Part shown: positions 34,433-42,736 of the stretch, piece by piece
Layout: each line of letters starts with the position of its first letter
Numbering within the stretch: position 1 is the first letter of the stretch
Assembly (NCBI RefSeq): GCF_900143095.1
Contig: NZ_FRDA01000010.1
Coordinates: 149,202-213,201 of the forward strand
Origin: Pseudomonas asturiensis
GTDB taxonomy: Bacteria; Pseudomonadota; Gammaproteobacteria; Pseudomonadales; Pseudomonadaceae
DNA: 64,000 bases
Direction: 5' to 3'
Notes under the pieces: model-generated
What the model was told of the DNA's origin: nothing
Seen by the model: only the letters and a program-made list of their open reading frames with translations
Database searches by the model: none
Position numbers and translations under genes: made by a program

Positions 34433-34672
34433 TTAGAGGTCGTCAGCGTTGCACGTCAGTTGGTAAAAGTAATTCGGATCATGGGGCTCATCACCGATGA
34501 TCTTGACGATTGCTTCCAACTGAGAGACCTCTAGGTTGTAGCCTTCATCGCCCCACTGCTCGGATGTCCAGCCCATGATGCTCTTGAGCTGTTCGTCATT
34601 GCCAACTGGGATTTCTTTTTTGAAAGCAAGATACTCGGTTTTTTTATCGAATGCTTCAAGTAGATATTTTAT
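34433..34672 (-). CDS. Small immunity-like protein (copy 2) with ATA in place of the start codon
   Basis: An uninterrupted 79-codon frame paralogous to copy 1, at offset 454: the first codons read ATA AAA TAT CTA CTT GAA (copy 1: ATG AAA TAC TTA CTT GAA). It continues to YFYQLTCNADDL and a TAA stop. Conserved blocks are AFDKKT, DEQLKSIMGWTSEQ and IGDEPHDPNYFYQLTCN. The Shine-Dalgarno AAGGAGT stands 8 bp before the ATA and is better than that of copy 1. Either it uses the rare ATA start or it has lost its start and is a young pseudogene. The next in-frame ATG is at codon 33, too late for the family. Confidence 0.65.
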   Translation of the reverse strand: MKYLLEAFDKKTEYLAFKKEIPVGNDEQLKSIMGWTSEQWGDEGYNLEVSQLEAIVKIIGDEPHDPNYFYQLTCNADDL

Positions 34673-34983
34673 GCTTCGATACTCCTTTTAGGATCGGCAT
34701 CTTTGATATTTATACCTGCTTTAGGGCTGATTTAACCTAGGTGTTCTTCGCGTTTATTGTGCATTTCCACCTTTGTTCGAAATCTTCTTTTGCTCAAGAA
34801 AAGTTCCCCCGGCTTTCTATAATGCCTGTCAGATTAAATATTCTGGATATCTAAACAAGGTTTCGAGAAAAAAGGAGATGGATACCACAAGAATAGGTAA
34901 ATAATCATACGTAATAGAGGGTTGTTTCATTTTTTAATATTTTTCGGTTCTTCACTCGGCGCAAAAATACAACGGCTCTGCCG
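34673..34983. other. AT-rich region without a recognised gene
   Basis: About 310 bp, distinctly AT-rich (ttttttaatatttttcgg and similar) against a GC-rich chromosome. On the minus strand, aaggtggaaatgcacaataa and neighbouring bases resemble the region upstream of immunity copy 1 (aatgtggaatattacataac), so the upstream segment was duplicated as well. On the plus strand, AAGGAG precedes an 8-codon ORF at 34879 (MDTTRIGK). It is probably cassette debris. Confidence 0.5.
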
Positions 34984-35038
34984 AGCGCGATGAACAAGCT
35001 CAAGACGTCGATAGCGGCGTAACGCGAAACGGCAATGC

Positions 35039-35068
35039 AAAACGCCCCGATCTGATCGGGGCGTTTTT
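35039..35068. terminator. Second copy of the rpoH terminator, now serving mtgA
   Basis: Identical to the hairpin at 33948-33977. It lies downstream of the mtgA stop (minus strand) and can terminate that gene. Confidence 0.9.
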
Positions 35069-35069
35069 G

Positions 35070-35120
35070 TTAGTAGTCGTCAATGTTGCATGTCAGCTGG
35101 TAGAAGTAGTTCGGATCATG
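35070..35120 (-). pseudogene. 3' fragment of an immunity-like gene (copy 3)
   Basis: The last 17 codons of copy 1, including the stop, are retained (HDPNYFYQLTCNIDDY). The 5' part is replaced by the mtgA 3' end, so the fragment cannot be expressed by itself. Confidence 0.9.
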
Positions 35121-35125
35121 AGTCA

Positions 35126-35836
35126 TCACCACCGACGGCTGCTATTCAAATTCGCCAGATACCCATCCCCACCCAATTGCCGCATCTGCTGGCGGATCCA
35201 GCCCGCGCGGCGGGAGACGTAGCTGCTGGGGTGGCTGGCGCTCCATTCCCGGGGGTTGGGCAGGACGGCGGCGAGGTAGCTGGCTTGCTGGACGGTCAGG
35301 GCGCTGGCATTGACCCGGAAGTGATGCTGCGCGGCGGCTTGAGCGCCAAACACGCCTTCGTCCCATTCGACGCTGTTGAGGTAGACCTCAAGGATGCGCT
35401 CCTTGGACCACAGCAGCTCGATCAGCGTGGTGAACCAGGCTTCCAGGCCTTTGCGCAGGTAGCTGCGGCCGGACCACAGGAACAGGTTTTTCGAGACTTG
35501 CTGGCTCAGGGTGCTGGCGCCGCGGATCGAGCCGCCGCGTTCGTTATGCAGGATGGCCGCCTGGATGGCGTCGACATCGAAGCCCCAATGCTCGGCGAAT
35601 TTCTGGTCTTCGCCTGCGATGACGGCGATTTTCAGGTTGTCGGAAATCTTGTCCCACGGCTGCCAGTCGCGCTGCAGGTCGATAGGCTGACCGTCAACCC
35701 AGGATTCGATCTTGCGCTCCACCATCAGCGCCGTGCCTGGCGGTGGTATCCAGCGGAAGATCAGAACCAGAATGACGCTGCCGGCAGCGAACCACAGCAG
35801 GGCTTTGAGTAGGCGACGAAAGAGAGACTGCAGCAT
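35126..35836 (-). CDS. mtgA: Monofunctional biosynthetic peptidoglycan transglycosylase
   Basis: 236 aa from the ATG at 35836. It has one N-terminal membrane anchor (LLKALLWFAAGSVILVLIFR) and a GT51 domain in the periplasm: VIAGEDQKFAEHWGFD (catalytic Glu), GGSIRGASTLSQQVSKNLFL, KGLEAWFTTLIELLWSKERI and VYLNSVEWDEGVFGAQAAAQ. It polymerises lipid II into glycan strands. The repeat copy B begins 5 bp past the stop codon, and the C-terminal residues (NLNSSRRW) may have been shaped by the junction. Confidence 0.95.
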   Translation of the reverse strand: MLQSLFRRLLKALLWFAAGSVILVLIFRWIPPPGTALMVERKIESWVDGQPIDLQRDWQPWDKISDNLKIAVIAGEDQKFAEHWGFDVDAIQAAILHNERGGSIRGASTLSQQVSKNLFLWSGRSYLRKGLEAWFTTLIELLWSKERILEVYLNSVEWDEGVFGAQAAAQHHFRVNASALTVQQASYLAAVLPNPREWSASHPSSYVSRRAGWIRQQMRQLGGDGYLANLNSSRRW

Positions 35837-35916
35837 AGAGATGGCTTGGCCGAACCCGTTGAGCGGGCCATTATACAGACCGTGCGCCTTTGGACGATTT
35901 TTCACTGGAGTTCCTG

Positions 35917-36297
35917 ATGCTTCGTAGCTTTTTAATGCTGGCCGCTTTCTTCGGATTCACCGGCGTGGCGCTCGGTGCCTTTGCCGCTCATGGCCTGAAA
36001 GGACGCCTGACTGCCGAGTACCTGGCGATTTTCCAGACGGGCGTGCTGTATCAACTGGTGCATGCGCTCGCACTGCTCGGCGTAGCGTTGCTGGCGACTC
36101 AGGTTCCTGGTCGGCTGGTGACCTGGGCCGGTGTTTCGTTCGCCATCGGCATCCTGTTGTTCTCCGGCAGCCTGTACGCGCTGACCCTGACCGGCATCAG
36201 CAAGCTGGGGATCATCACCCCGTTCGGCGGCCTCGCGTTTCTGTTCGGCTGGTCGATCCTGGGTCTGGCAGCCTGGCGGCTGGGTTCTGCGCCCTGA
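35917..36297 (+). CDS. DUF423 family small membrane protein
   Basis: 126 aa with four hydrophobic segments: an N-terminal one (FLMLAAFFGFTGVALGAFAA, then the family's HGLKG), LVHALALLGVALLATQVPG, WAGVSFAIGILLFSGSLYAL and IITPFGGLAFLFGWSILGLA. It is a typical YgdD/DUF423 inner-membrane protein of unknown function. The start at 35917 with CTGGAG upstream was preferred to the ORF start at 35890. It is divergent from mtgA. Confidence 0.88.
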   Translation: MLRSFLMLAAFFGFTGVALGAFAAHGLKGRLTAEYLAIFQTGVLYQLVHALALLGVALLATQVPGRLVTWAGVSFAIGILLFSGSLYALTLTGISKLGIITPFGGLAFLFGWSILGLAAWRLGSAP

Positions 36298-36405
36298 ATC
36301 CAGGGCTGATTACCCTGAAGGCTGAGACGAATGGTGTGGCTTTGATTTGGTCATACCGGCTGATCGGGCTAGAATGCTGGCCCCTAAAATGATGGCTGCT
36401 CTCGC

Positions 36406-36606
36406 ATGCACATTCAGTTGAACGGTGAGTCCTTTGAATTGCCCGACGGCGCAACCGTCGCGGCGCTGCTGACCCGTCTGGAGCTTGCCGGACGTCGCGT
36501 TGCAGTGGAATTGAATCTGGATATCGTGCCGCGCAGCCAGCACGAGACCACCGCCCTGTCCGAAGGTGATCAGGTCGAAGTGGTTCACGCCATCGGCGGC
36601 GGCTAG
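36406..36606 (+). CDS. thiS: Sulfur carrier protein ThiS
   Basis: 66 aa ubiquitin-like protein, starting MHIQLNGESFELPDGATVAA and ending VVHAIGGG. The C-terminal Gly-Gly is adenylated and thiocarboxylated to deliver sulfur for the thiazole ring of thiamine. It sits directly before thiG, its acceptor partner, with a 54-bp gap. No TPP riboswitch was recognised upstream. Confidence 0.95.
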   Translation: MHIQLNGESFELPDGATVAALLTRLELAGRRVAVELNLDIVPRSQHETTALSEGDQVEVVHAIGGG

Positions 36607-36660
36607 TTCGCAGCCCCGAACGGCGACGCCCCCTAATCTGCAAGTTGAAGAGGATTCCCG

Positions 36661-37455
36661 ATGAGCAATGTTCGCAGCGACAAGCCCTTCGTTCTGGCCG
36701 GTCGGACCTTTGAGTCGCGCCTGCTGGTAGGCACCGGCAAATACGTGGACATGGAGCAGACCCGACTGGCCATCGAAGCCTCGGGTGCCGAGATTGTCAC
36801 CGTTGCGGTGCGTCGTACGAACCTGGGCCAGAACCCGGGTGAGCCAAACCTGCTGGACGTGCTGCCGCCGGATCGCTACACCATCCTGCCGAACACGGCG
36901 GGTTGCTTTGATGCGATCGAGGCGGTGCGTACCTGCCGTCTGTCCCGCGAGCTGCTCGACGGCCGCAATCTGGTCAAGCTGGAAGTACTGGCTGACCAGA
37001 AAACCCTGTTCCCCAACGTGATCGAAACCCTCAAGGCCGCCGAAGTGCTGGTCAAGGACGGTTTCGACGTGATGGTTTACACCAGCGATGACCCGATCAT
37101 CGCTCGCCAGCTCGCCGAGATTGGCTGCATCGCGATCATGCCGCTGGCCGGCCTGATCGGCAGCGGTCTGGGGATCTGCAATCCGTATAACCTGCAGATC
37201 ATCCTGGAAGAAACCAAAGTGCCGGTGCTGGTCGATGCCGGTGTCGGCACAGCGTCCGATGCCACCATCGCGATGGAGCTGGGCTGTGAGGCCGTATTGA
37301 TGAACTCCGCCATCGCCCACGCCCAGCAGCCGATCTTGATGGCCGAAGCCATGAAGCACGCTGTAATTGCCGGTCGTCTGGCGTACCTCGCCGGACGCAT
37401 GCCACGAAAACTCTATGCCAGCGCATCTTCGCCGCTGGATGGCCTGATCAAGTAA
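36661..37455 (+). CDS. thiG: Thiazole synthase
   Basis: 264 aa. It builds the thiamine thiazole phosphate from 1-deoxy-xylulose-5-phosphate, ThiS thiocarboxylate and dehydroglycine. A TIM-barrel enzyme: FESRLLVGTGKYVDMEQTRL, EIVTVAVRRTNLGQNPGEPN, ILPNTAGCFDAIEAVRTCRL, the Schiff-base lysine in NLVKLEVLADQKTLFPN, and phosphate-binding VPVLVDAGVGTASDA. It follows thiS; trmB starts 11 bp after its stop, so they are probably co-transcribed. Confidence 0.97.
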   Translation: MSNVRSDKPFVLAGRTFESRLLVGTGKYVDMEQTRLAIEASGAEIVTVAVRRTNLGQNPGEPNLLDVLPPDRYTILPNTAGCFDAIEAVRTCRLSRELLDGRNLVKLEVLADQKTLFPNVIETLKAAEVLVKDGFDVMVYTSDDPIIARQLAEIGCIAIMPLAGLIGSGLGICNPYNLQIILEETKVPVLVDAGVGTASDATIAMELGCEAVLMNSAIAHAQQPILMAEAMKHAVIAGRLAYLAGRMPRKLYASASSPLDGLIK

Positions 37456-37465
37456 GAGCCCGTTG

Positions 37466-38200
37466 ATGACTGATTCGCACGTTCCGCACCCAGAGTCGCC
37501 TGCTACCGAAGAGGGCGAAGAGCGCCAGCACCGCCGCATCAAGAGTTTCGTGATGCGAGCCGGCCGCATGACAGAAGGCCAGCAGCGCGGCCTGGATCAA
37601 GGTCGCCCGAAGTTCGGCCTGTCGCTGACTGATGCGCCGGTCGATTTCGATCAGGTGTTTGGCCGCGCTGCGCCGCGCACGCTGGAAATCGGTTTCGGCA
37701 TGGGCCATTCGCTGCTGGAAATGGCCGCGGCTGCGCCTGACCAGGATTTCATCGGCGTCGAGGTGCATTACCCCGGTGTCGGTGCGCTGCTCAATGGCGT
37801 GTTGACTCAGGGCCTGACCAACGTGCGGGTGTATGACTGCGACGCCATTGAAGTGCTGAACCGCTGCATCGCGGATAACAGTCTGGATCGTCTGATGCTG
37901 TTTTTCCCGGATCCTTGGCACAAGAGCCGTCACCACAAGCGCCGTATCGTGCAGCCCGAGTTCGCCGCCTTGGTACGCAGCAAGCTGAAGACCGGTGGCG
38001 TGTTCCACATGGCCACCGACTGGGGCCCTTACGCCGAGTACATGCTGGAAGTGATGAGCGTCGCGCCGGGTTTCCGCAATCAGGCCGAAGACAATCAATA
38101 TGTGCCGCGTCCCGCCGAGCGCCCGATCACCAAGTTCGAACGCCGTGGCGAACGTCTGGGTCATGGGGTCTGGGATTTGAAGTTCGAGAAGGTTGATTAA
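37466..38200 (+). CDS. trmB: tRNA (guanine-N7)-methyltransferase
   Basis: 244 aa from the ATG at 37466 (the TTG directly upstream is less likely). It makes m7G46 in tRNAs. Motifs: RTLEIGFGMGHSLLEMAAAA (SAM motif I), FIGVEVHYPGVGALLNGVL, DRLMLFFPDPWHKSRHHKRR (PDPWxKxRHxKRR signature), and the C-terminal ERPITKFERRGERLGHGVWD (TxFExR). The N-terminus (about 45 residues) is longer and His/Glu-rich, as in other pseudomonads. Confidence 0.96.
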   Translation: MTDSHVPHPESPATEEGEERQHRRIKSFVMRAGRMTEGQQRGLDQGRPKFGLSLTDAPVDFDQVFGRAAPRTLEIGFGMGHSLLEMAAAAPDQDFIGVEVHYPGVGALLNGVLTQGLTNVRVYDCDAIEVLNRCIADNSLDRLMLFFPDPWHKSRHHKRRIVQPEFAALVRSKLKTGGVFHMATDWGPYAEYMLEVMSVAPGFRNQAEDNQYVPRPAERPITKFERRGERLGHGVWDLKFEKVD

Positions 38201-38208
38201 CCATTGAT

Positions 38209-38233
38209 CGTGCCCACGCTCTGCGTGGGCACG
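38209..38233. repeat. Palindromic intergenic element (terminator-like)
   Basis: cgtgcccacgc (38209-38219) pairs with gcgtgggcacg (38223-38233). This 'cgt-cccacgc-tct-gcgtgg' palindrome is a common Pseudomonas intergenic repeat; it lies between the convergent trmB and DUF3392 genes. A related hairpin is at 42737-42761. Confidence 0.6.
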
Positions 38234-38243
38234 GTCCTCGCCA

Positions 38244-38567
38244 TCACTTCCTGTCCGCAACCACTCCGATCAGCACCAGTACCACCAACAACACCGGCGC
38301 AAGGCTGTAGTTGTTGAACTGGCTCAGGCCGCGCACGACCCAGGGAGTGGCGTAGATCAGGGCCAGGCCGCTGCCGACGGTGCACAGAAGGGCCATGATC
38401 GGGATGCGCAAGGCGCCTGCCATGCTGCCCACGCGTTGCTCCAGCCAGCCTTTGACGTCAGAGCCGAACAGCACCAGCAGGCAGCCCACCAGCGCCAGGG
38501 CGATCTCTGAAAGGTTGCTGCGACTCCAGCGTGAAACGGTGGCGAGCAGATCGAGTACGAGATCCAT
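38244..38567 (-). CDS. DUF3392 family small membrane protein
   Basis: 107 aa with three hydrophobic segments (IALALVGCLLVLFG, IPIMALLCTVGSGLALIYAT, LAPVLLVVLVLIGVVAD). The N-terminus is MDLVLDLLATVSRWSRSNLS. It lies just downstream of hemW in the same direction (9-bp gap). It matches DUF3392 from memory; no function is known. Confidence 0.85.
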   Translation of the reverse strand: MDLVLDLLATVSRWSRSNLSEIALALVGCLLVLFGSDVKGWLEQRVGSMAGALRIPIMALLCTVGSGLALIYATPWVVRGLSQFNNYSLAPVLLVVLVLIGVVADRK

Positions 38568-38576
38568 GCAGGGTCC

Positions 38577-39791
38577 TTAGATCAGAAAGTATTGCAACAA
38601 GTCGTTGAGGAAAAGCTGGCCTTGTGGCGTTGCTACCAGACGTGTCGGATCCGTCTGCAACAGACCGCGTTGCTCCGCCTGCTTGCGAGCGCTGGCCAGT
38701 GAGTCGACGCTTAGACCCGTTCTTTCCCGAAATAATGCAGCGTCCACGCCTTTTGTGAGCCGCAGGGCGTTCATCAGGAATTCGAACGGTAATTCGTCCA
38801 GTGGCAACAGCTTCATGCCTGCCTGAAACGGTTTGTCCGGGTTCAAATAATCCTTGGGCAACCGCGTTTTCCAGGTGCGGAAAATACGCCCGTCCAGATG
38901 GCTCAGCTTGCCGTGTGCGCCCGCACCGATGCCGATGAAATCACCGAAAGCCCAGTAGTTCAGATTGTGGCGCGCCGGTTTTCCGGGCTGGGCGTAAGCC
39001 GAAACCTCGTACTGCGCGTAGCCATGATCTGCCAGCAGTTGCTGACCCGTTTCCTGAATATCCCAGAGAATGTCGTCTTCCGGCAGCACGGGTGGCTGGT
39101 TCCAGAACACCGTATTGGGTTCCAGCGTCAGTTGATACCAGGACAGGTGCGTCGGTTTCAGTGCGATGGCCTGGTGCAGGTCAGCCAGTGCTTCGTCCTG
39201 TGACTGATCCGGTAAGCCGTGCATCAGGTCCAGATTGAAATTGTCGAATCCGGCCTGACGCGCCATGTCCGCGGCACGGATTGCTTCGTCGCCGTTATGG
39301 ATCCGGCCCAGCGCCTTGAGTTTGGATTCCTGAAAGCTCTGAATGCCAATGGACAGCCGATTGATGCCCAGTGCGCGATAGGCGCTGAACTTGGCCTGCT
39401 CGAACGTGCCGGGGTTGGCTTCCAGGGTGATTTCAATGTCGCTGGCGAAGCGAATACGCTGCTCCACCCCTTTGAGCAAGCGGCCCAGCGCGTCGGCGCT
39501 GAACAGACTGGGTGTGCCACCACCGAAGAAGATCGATTGCAGTTCGCGGCCGTAGACGTGTGGCAGATCCTGATCCAGGTCGGCCAGCAGCGCGTCCACG
39601 TATTCCTGTTCCGGCAGCACCGGGCTTGCGGTGTGCGAGTTGAAATCGCAGTACGGGCATTTGCGCACGCACCATGGGATATGGATGTACAGCGACAGCG
39701 GCGGCAGGTGCGGCAGCGCAGGGCGCGGGCCTTCGGACGAGAAACCGGTCTCGCCCAGGAACAGCGGCTGCGCAGGCGGATCGTGGATCAT
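38577..39791 (-). CDS. hemW: Radical SAM heme chaperone HemW
   Basis: 404 aa from the ATG at 39791, which overlaps the rdgB stop (ATGA). The radical-SAM cluster motif is CVRKCPYCDF (CX3CX2C) in SLYIHIPWCVRKCPYC, followed by FGGGTPSLF and a HemN-type C-terminal region (VDAALFRERTGLSVDSLASA). These proteins were once called oxygen-independent coproporphyrinogen oxidases, but short members like this bind heme and deliver it to respiratory enzymes. Part of the rdgB-hemW operon. Confidence 0.94.
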   Translation of the reverse strand: MIHDPPAQPLFLGETGFSSEGPRPALPHLPPLSLYIHIPWCVRKCPYCDFNSHTASPVLPEQEYVDALLADLDQDLPHVYGRELQSIFFGGGTPSLFSADALGRLLKGVEQRIRFASDIEITLEANPGTFEQAKFSAYRALGINRLSIGIQSFQESKLKALGRIHNGDEAIRAADMARQAGFDNFNLDLMHGLPDQSQDEALADLHQAIALKPTHLSWYQLTLEPNTVFWNQPPVLPEDDILWDIQETGQQLLADHGYAQYEVSAYAQPGKPARHNLNYWAFGDFIGIGAGAHGKLSHLDGRIFRTWKTRLPKDYLNPDKPFQAGMKLLPLDELPFEFLMNALRLTKGVDAALFRERTGLSVDSLASARKQAEQRGLLQTDPTRLVATPQGQLFLNDLLQYFLI

Positions 39792-40384
39792 TTCAGACCC
39801 AGGCGCTGGCGCAGCAGAACCATGGCGCGGGCGCGATGGCTGAGCTGGTTTTTCTCCACAGGGCCCAGTTCTGCGCTGGAGCAGTCGCGCTCGGGCACCC
39901 AGAACAGTGGGTCGTAGCCAAAGCCATGGTCGCCGCTGGCCGCATGCAGGATGCGCCCGTGCCACAGGCCCTCACACAGAATCGGCAGCGGGTCGTCAGC
40001 GTGACGCACCAGCGCCAGTACACACACGAACTGCGCACCGCGTTGCTCGTCCGGCACGTCTTTCAGCGCCTCCAGCAGTTTGGCGTTGTTGGCCGCGTCG
40101 CCCTTGCCGTCTGCGTAGCGTGCCGAATAAATGCCCGGCGCACCGCCGAGAAAATCCACGGCCAGCCCCGAGTCGTCTGCCAGCGCAGGCAGGCCGGACA
40201 GGCGTGCTGCATTGCGAGCCTTGAGGATGGCGTTCTCGACGAACGACAGGCCGGTCTCTTCAGGTTCAACCTGACTGAATTCGCCTACCGAGCGCAGGGT
40301 GACGCTGTCGCCGAGCATGGCCTGGAGTTCTTTGAGCTTGCCAGCGTTGTGGCTGGCCAGTACGAGTTGGGTAAGGTTCATCAT
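39788..40384 (-). CDS. rdgB: dITP/XTP pyrophosphatase (RdgB/HAM1)
   Basis: 198 aa. It hydrolyses non-canonical purine triphosphates (dITP, XTP) to keep them out of DNA. Signature QLVLASHNAGKLKELQAMLG at the N-terminus (SHNxGK), ETGLSFVENAILKARNAARL, ALADDSGLAVDFLGGAPGIY, and C-terminal RDCSSAELGPVEKNQLSHRA (SHR). It overlaps hemW and the upstream DUF4426 gene by 4 bp each. Confidence 0.97.
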   Translation of the reverse strand: MMNLTQLVLASHNAGKLKELQAMLGDSVTLRSVGEFSQVEPEETGLSFVENAILKARNAARLSGLPALADDSGLAVDFLGGAPGIYSARYADGKGDAANNAKLLEALKDVPDEQRGAQFVCVLALVRHADDPLPILCEGLWHGRILHAASGDHGFGYDPLFWVPERDCSSAELGPVEKNQLSHRARAMVLLRQRLGLK

Positions 40385-40815
40385 GGGCCCGGAAAGAGTT
40401 CCTGGTTAAAACTGAAACGGTAAGTAGCGCCGCCCGTCTGGACAGCAATGTCGAAAATTCGCACTTCCTGCTGCGGCACAGGGTACTGCGCCACGTAGCT
40501 GACCGCGCCGTATTCGGTAACCGGCTTGAAATTCAACGGCAGCGCGTCGTTGGTCAGATCCTTGATCGTGCCGCTGACCTGCGCCGGTTGCGGCTTTCCG
40601 TTACGGACCACCGAGAGGTTGATGACGCCCTGTTCCTTGCTGCGGATCAGCTCGGCACCCTTTGCGATGTCCGGTTGCAGCACCGTCGAATTGAAGGTGT
40701 TGTAGTGAACGGTGACGTCGCCGAATGTTTCCTGCCGATTGCCCTTGATGGCTTGCGCTGCCAGCGCAGGCAGGCTGAGGCTGGCGATCAGCAGAGAAAG
40801 CATCAGGCGGCTCAT
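40381..40815 (-). CDS. DUF4426 exported protein
   Basis: 144 aa with a signal peptide (MSRLMLSLLIASLSLPALA, cleavage near AQA), so periplasmic. The mature part is QETFGDVTVHYNTFNSTVLQ through TYRFSFNQELFPGP, a beta-rich DUF4426 fold. It lies between metW and rdgB, overlapping rdgB by 4 bp. Function unknown. Confidence 0.87.
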   Translation of the reverse strand: MSRLMLSLLIASLSLPALAAQAIKGNRQETFGDVTVHYNTFNSTVLQPDIAKGAELIRSKEQGVINLSVVRNGKPQPAQVSGTIKDLTNDALPLNFKPVTEYGAVSYVAQYPVPQQEVRIFDIAVQTGGATYRFSFNQELFPGP

Positions 40816-40839
40816 GTCGCTTTCCTCGAAAACGCAGCG

Positions 40840-41460
40840 TTACACGGCGATCCGGTGGTCTGTCAGCCCAGGGCTGGTGACGCGATAGATGCCGATTTCA
40901 CCCAACAGATTAGGCCAGAGTTTGCTGGCCCACCCGTGACGGTGTTGCTGATCGACGGCCAGTCGGTCGAGGACTTGCGCGTCGCGTTCACGGCACAGCT
41001 CTTCGAAATCGCCGAAGGTGCAGAAGTGAATGTTCGGCGTGTTGTACCAGGTGTACGGCAGAAAGTCGGAGACCGGCATGCGCCCCTTGCTCGCCAGATA
41101 CCAGCGGCAGCGCCAGTGGCCGAAGTTCGGGAAGGTGATGATGCACTGACGCCCGACGCGCAGCATCTCGTCGAGGATGCGGTCCGGGTAATGCACGGCC
41201 TGCAGCGCCTGGGTCATGACCACGACGTCGAAACTGTTGCTGGCGAAGTTGCCAAGCCCTTTGTCCAGGTCCTGTTCGATGACATTGATGCCCTTGGCGA
41301 CACACTGGGCGATGTTGTCTGCATCGTTTTCCAGTCCGTAGCCGGTAACCTGCTTGTGGTCACGCAGCCAGGTCAGCAGCTCGCCGTCACCGCACCCCAG
41401 GTCGAGCACGCGGCTGCCAGCGGGGATCCATTCCTGGATGATTTCCAGATCGGCTCTCAT
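40840..41460 (-). CDS. metW: Methionine biosynthesis protein MetW
   Basis: 206 aa SAM-methyltransferase-like protein: SRVLDLGCGDGELLTWLRDH (motif I), ALQAVHYPDRILDEMLRVGR, CIITFPNFGHWRCRWYL. MetW works with MetX in direct homoserine acylation; the methyltransferase activity itself is not established. It starts 7 bp after metX stops, forming the metXW operon. Confidence 0.95.
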   Translation of the reverse strand: MRADLEIIQEWIPAGSRVLDLGCGDGELLTWLRDHKQVTGYGLENDADNIAQCVAKGINVIEQDLDKGLGNFASNSFDVVVMTQALQAVHYPDRILDEMLRVGRQCIITFPNFGHWRCRWYLASKGRMPVSDFLPYTWYNTPNIHFCTFGDFEELCRERDAQVLDRLAVDQQHRHGWASKLWPNLLGEIGIYRVTSPGLTDHRIAV

Positions 41461-41467
41461 GACATCC

Positions 41468-42607
41468 TCACAGCGAAATTCGATTCATGTAATTACTGAA
41501 CGCCTGCAGGTAGCGCGGGATCGGGATCAGAAAGGCGTCGTGGCCCTGAGGCGCGTCGATTTCCAGGTAGCAGACGTCCTTGCGTGCAGCCATCAGCGCG
41601 TCCACCAGCTCGCGGGAACGCGCGGGCGAGAAGCGCCAGTCGGTGGTGAACGACATCACGCAGAACTTCGCCGTGGCGTTGGCAAACGTCTTGGCCAGGT
41701 CATCGTTGAAGTTTGCTGCCGGGTCGAAGTAATCCAGCGCTTTGGTCATCAACAGGTAGGTATTGGCGTCGAAACGCCCGGAAAACTCTTCGCCCTGATA
41801 ACGCAGGTAGCTCTCGACCTGAAACTCGACGCTGTGGAAGTCGTAGTTGAGTTTTTCGCTCTTCAGACCACGGCCGAATTTCTCGCCCATCGAGTCATCG
41901 GACAGGTAGGTGATGTGCCCGACCATGCGCGCCAGCATCAGCCCGCGCTTGGGGATCACACCGCGCTCCTGAAACGAGCCGCCATGGAATTCGGGATCGG
42001 TGAGAATGGCCTGACGCGCCACTTCGTTGAACGCGATGTTCTGTGCCGACAGCTTGGGAGCCGAGGCGATTGCCAGGCAGTGGCGCACGCGCTCCGGGTA
42101 GCTGATGGTCCATTGCAGCGCCTGCATGCCGCCCAGACTGCCGCCGATGACCGCCGCCCACTGCGCAATGCCCAACACGTCGGCCAGCCGGGCCTGACTG
42201 TTGACCCAGTCTTCCACGGTCACGACCGGGAAGTTGGCACCGAACGGCTTGCCGGTGTCCGGATCGATGCTGCTGGGGCCGGTCGAGCCGTTGCAGCCGC
42301 CCAGGTTGTTCAGGCTGACGACGAAGAATTTTTGGGTGTCGATGGGCTTGCCGGGACCGATGCAACTGTCCCACCAGCCGGGCTTGCGATCGTCGGCGCT
42401 GTGAAAGCCCGCCGCATGATGATGCCCGGACAGCGCGTGACAGATCAGCACGGCGTTGCTGGCTGTGGCGTTGAGTTGACCGTAGGTTTCGTAAATCAGG
42501 TCGTAGGCCGGCAGCGAACGGCCACACGCCAGCGCCAGAGGCTCGCTGAAATGGGCCAGTTGCGGTGTGACCAGACCGACAGAATCGTGGGGAAAGACCG
42601 TGGGCAT
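41468..42607 (-). CDS. metX: Homoserine O-acyltransferase (probably O-succinyl)
   Basis: 379 aa alpha/beta hydrolase-type acyltransferase. Markers: LICHALSGHHHAA, GSTGPSSIDPDTGKPFG, the nucleophile elbow VIGGSLGGMQALQWTISYPE, and C-terminal YLEIDAPQGHDAFLIPI (catalytic His region). In Pseudomonas, MetX proteins use succinyl-CoA with MetW; the choice cannot be proved from sequence by eye. It makes O-succinylhomoserine for methionine synthesis. Confidence 0.94.
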   Translation of the reverse strand: MPTVFPHDSVGLVTPQLAHFSEPLALACGRSLPAYDLIYETYGQLNATASNAVLICHALSGHHHAAGFHSADDRKPGWWDSCIGPGKPIDTQKFFVVSLNNLGGCNGSTGPSSIDPDTGKPFGANFPVVTVEDWVNSQARLADVLGIAQWAAVIGGSLGGMQALQWTISYPERVRHCLAIASAPKLSAQNIAFNEVARQAILTDPEFHGGSFQERGVIPKRGLMLARMVGHITYLSDDSMGEKFGRGLKSEKLNYDFHSVEFQVESYLRYQGEEFSGRFDANTYLLMTKALDYFDPAANFNDDLAKTFANATAKFCVMSFTTDWRFSPARSRELVDALMAARKDVCYLEIDAPQGHDAFLIPIPRYLQAFSNYMNRISL

Positions 42608-42736
42608 CGACCCTGCTCTCGCTTGAATGAGGCGTAAGTCTAAAGACCGTGGGGTGTAGCGGCAATAAGGGAATGGTCGTCAGGCAGGCAGGGGCAGTGG
42701 TGGGAGCTGACCTGGACATGCGTTCCAGCGGCAGAA

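Larger units (their letters stand above)
34984..35120. repeat. 137-bp direct repeat, copy B
   Basis: It repeats 33893-34029: the last 13 rpoH codons (34984-35022), a full terminator (35039-35068) and the last 17 codons of the immunity-like gene on the minus strand (35070-35120, HDPNYFYQLTCNIDDY and stop). It ends 5 bp before the mtgA stop codon. Confidence 0.95.

Noticed and set aside
34300..34500. 66-codon plus-strand ORF in the immunity island
   Set aside because: It runs over the eroded rpoH end and the back of the immunity copy 2 in an unrelated frame; alignment explains the sequence better than a new gene.
36298..36405. TPP riboswitch before thiS
   Set aside because: No CUGAGA or ACCUGA core motif was found in the 108-bp gap.
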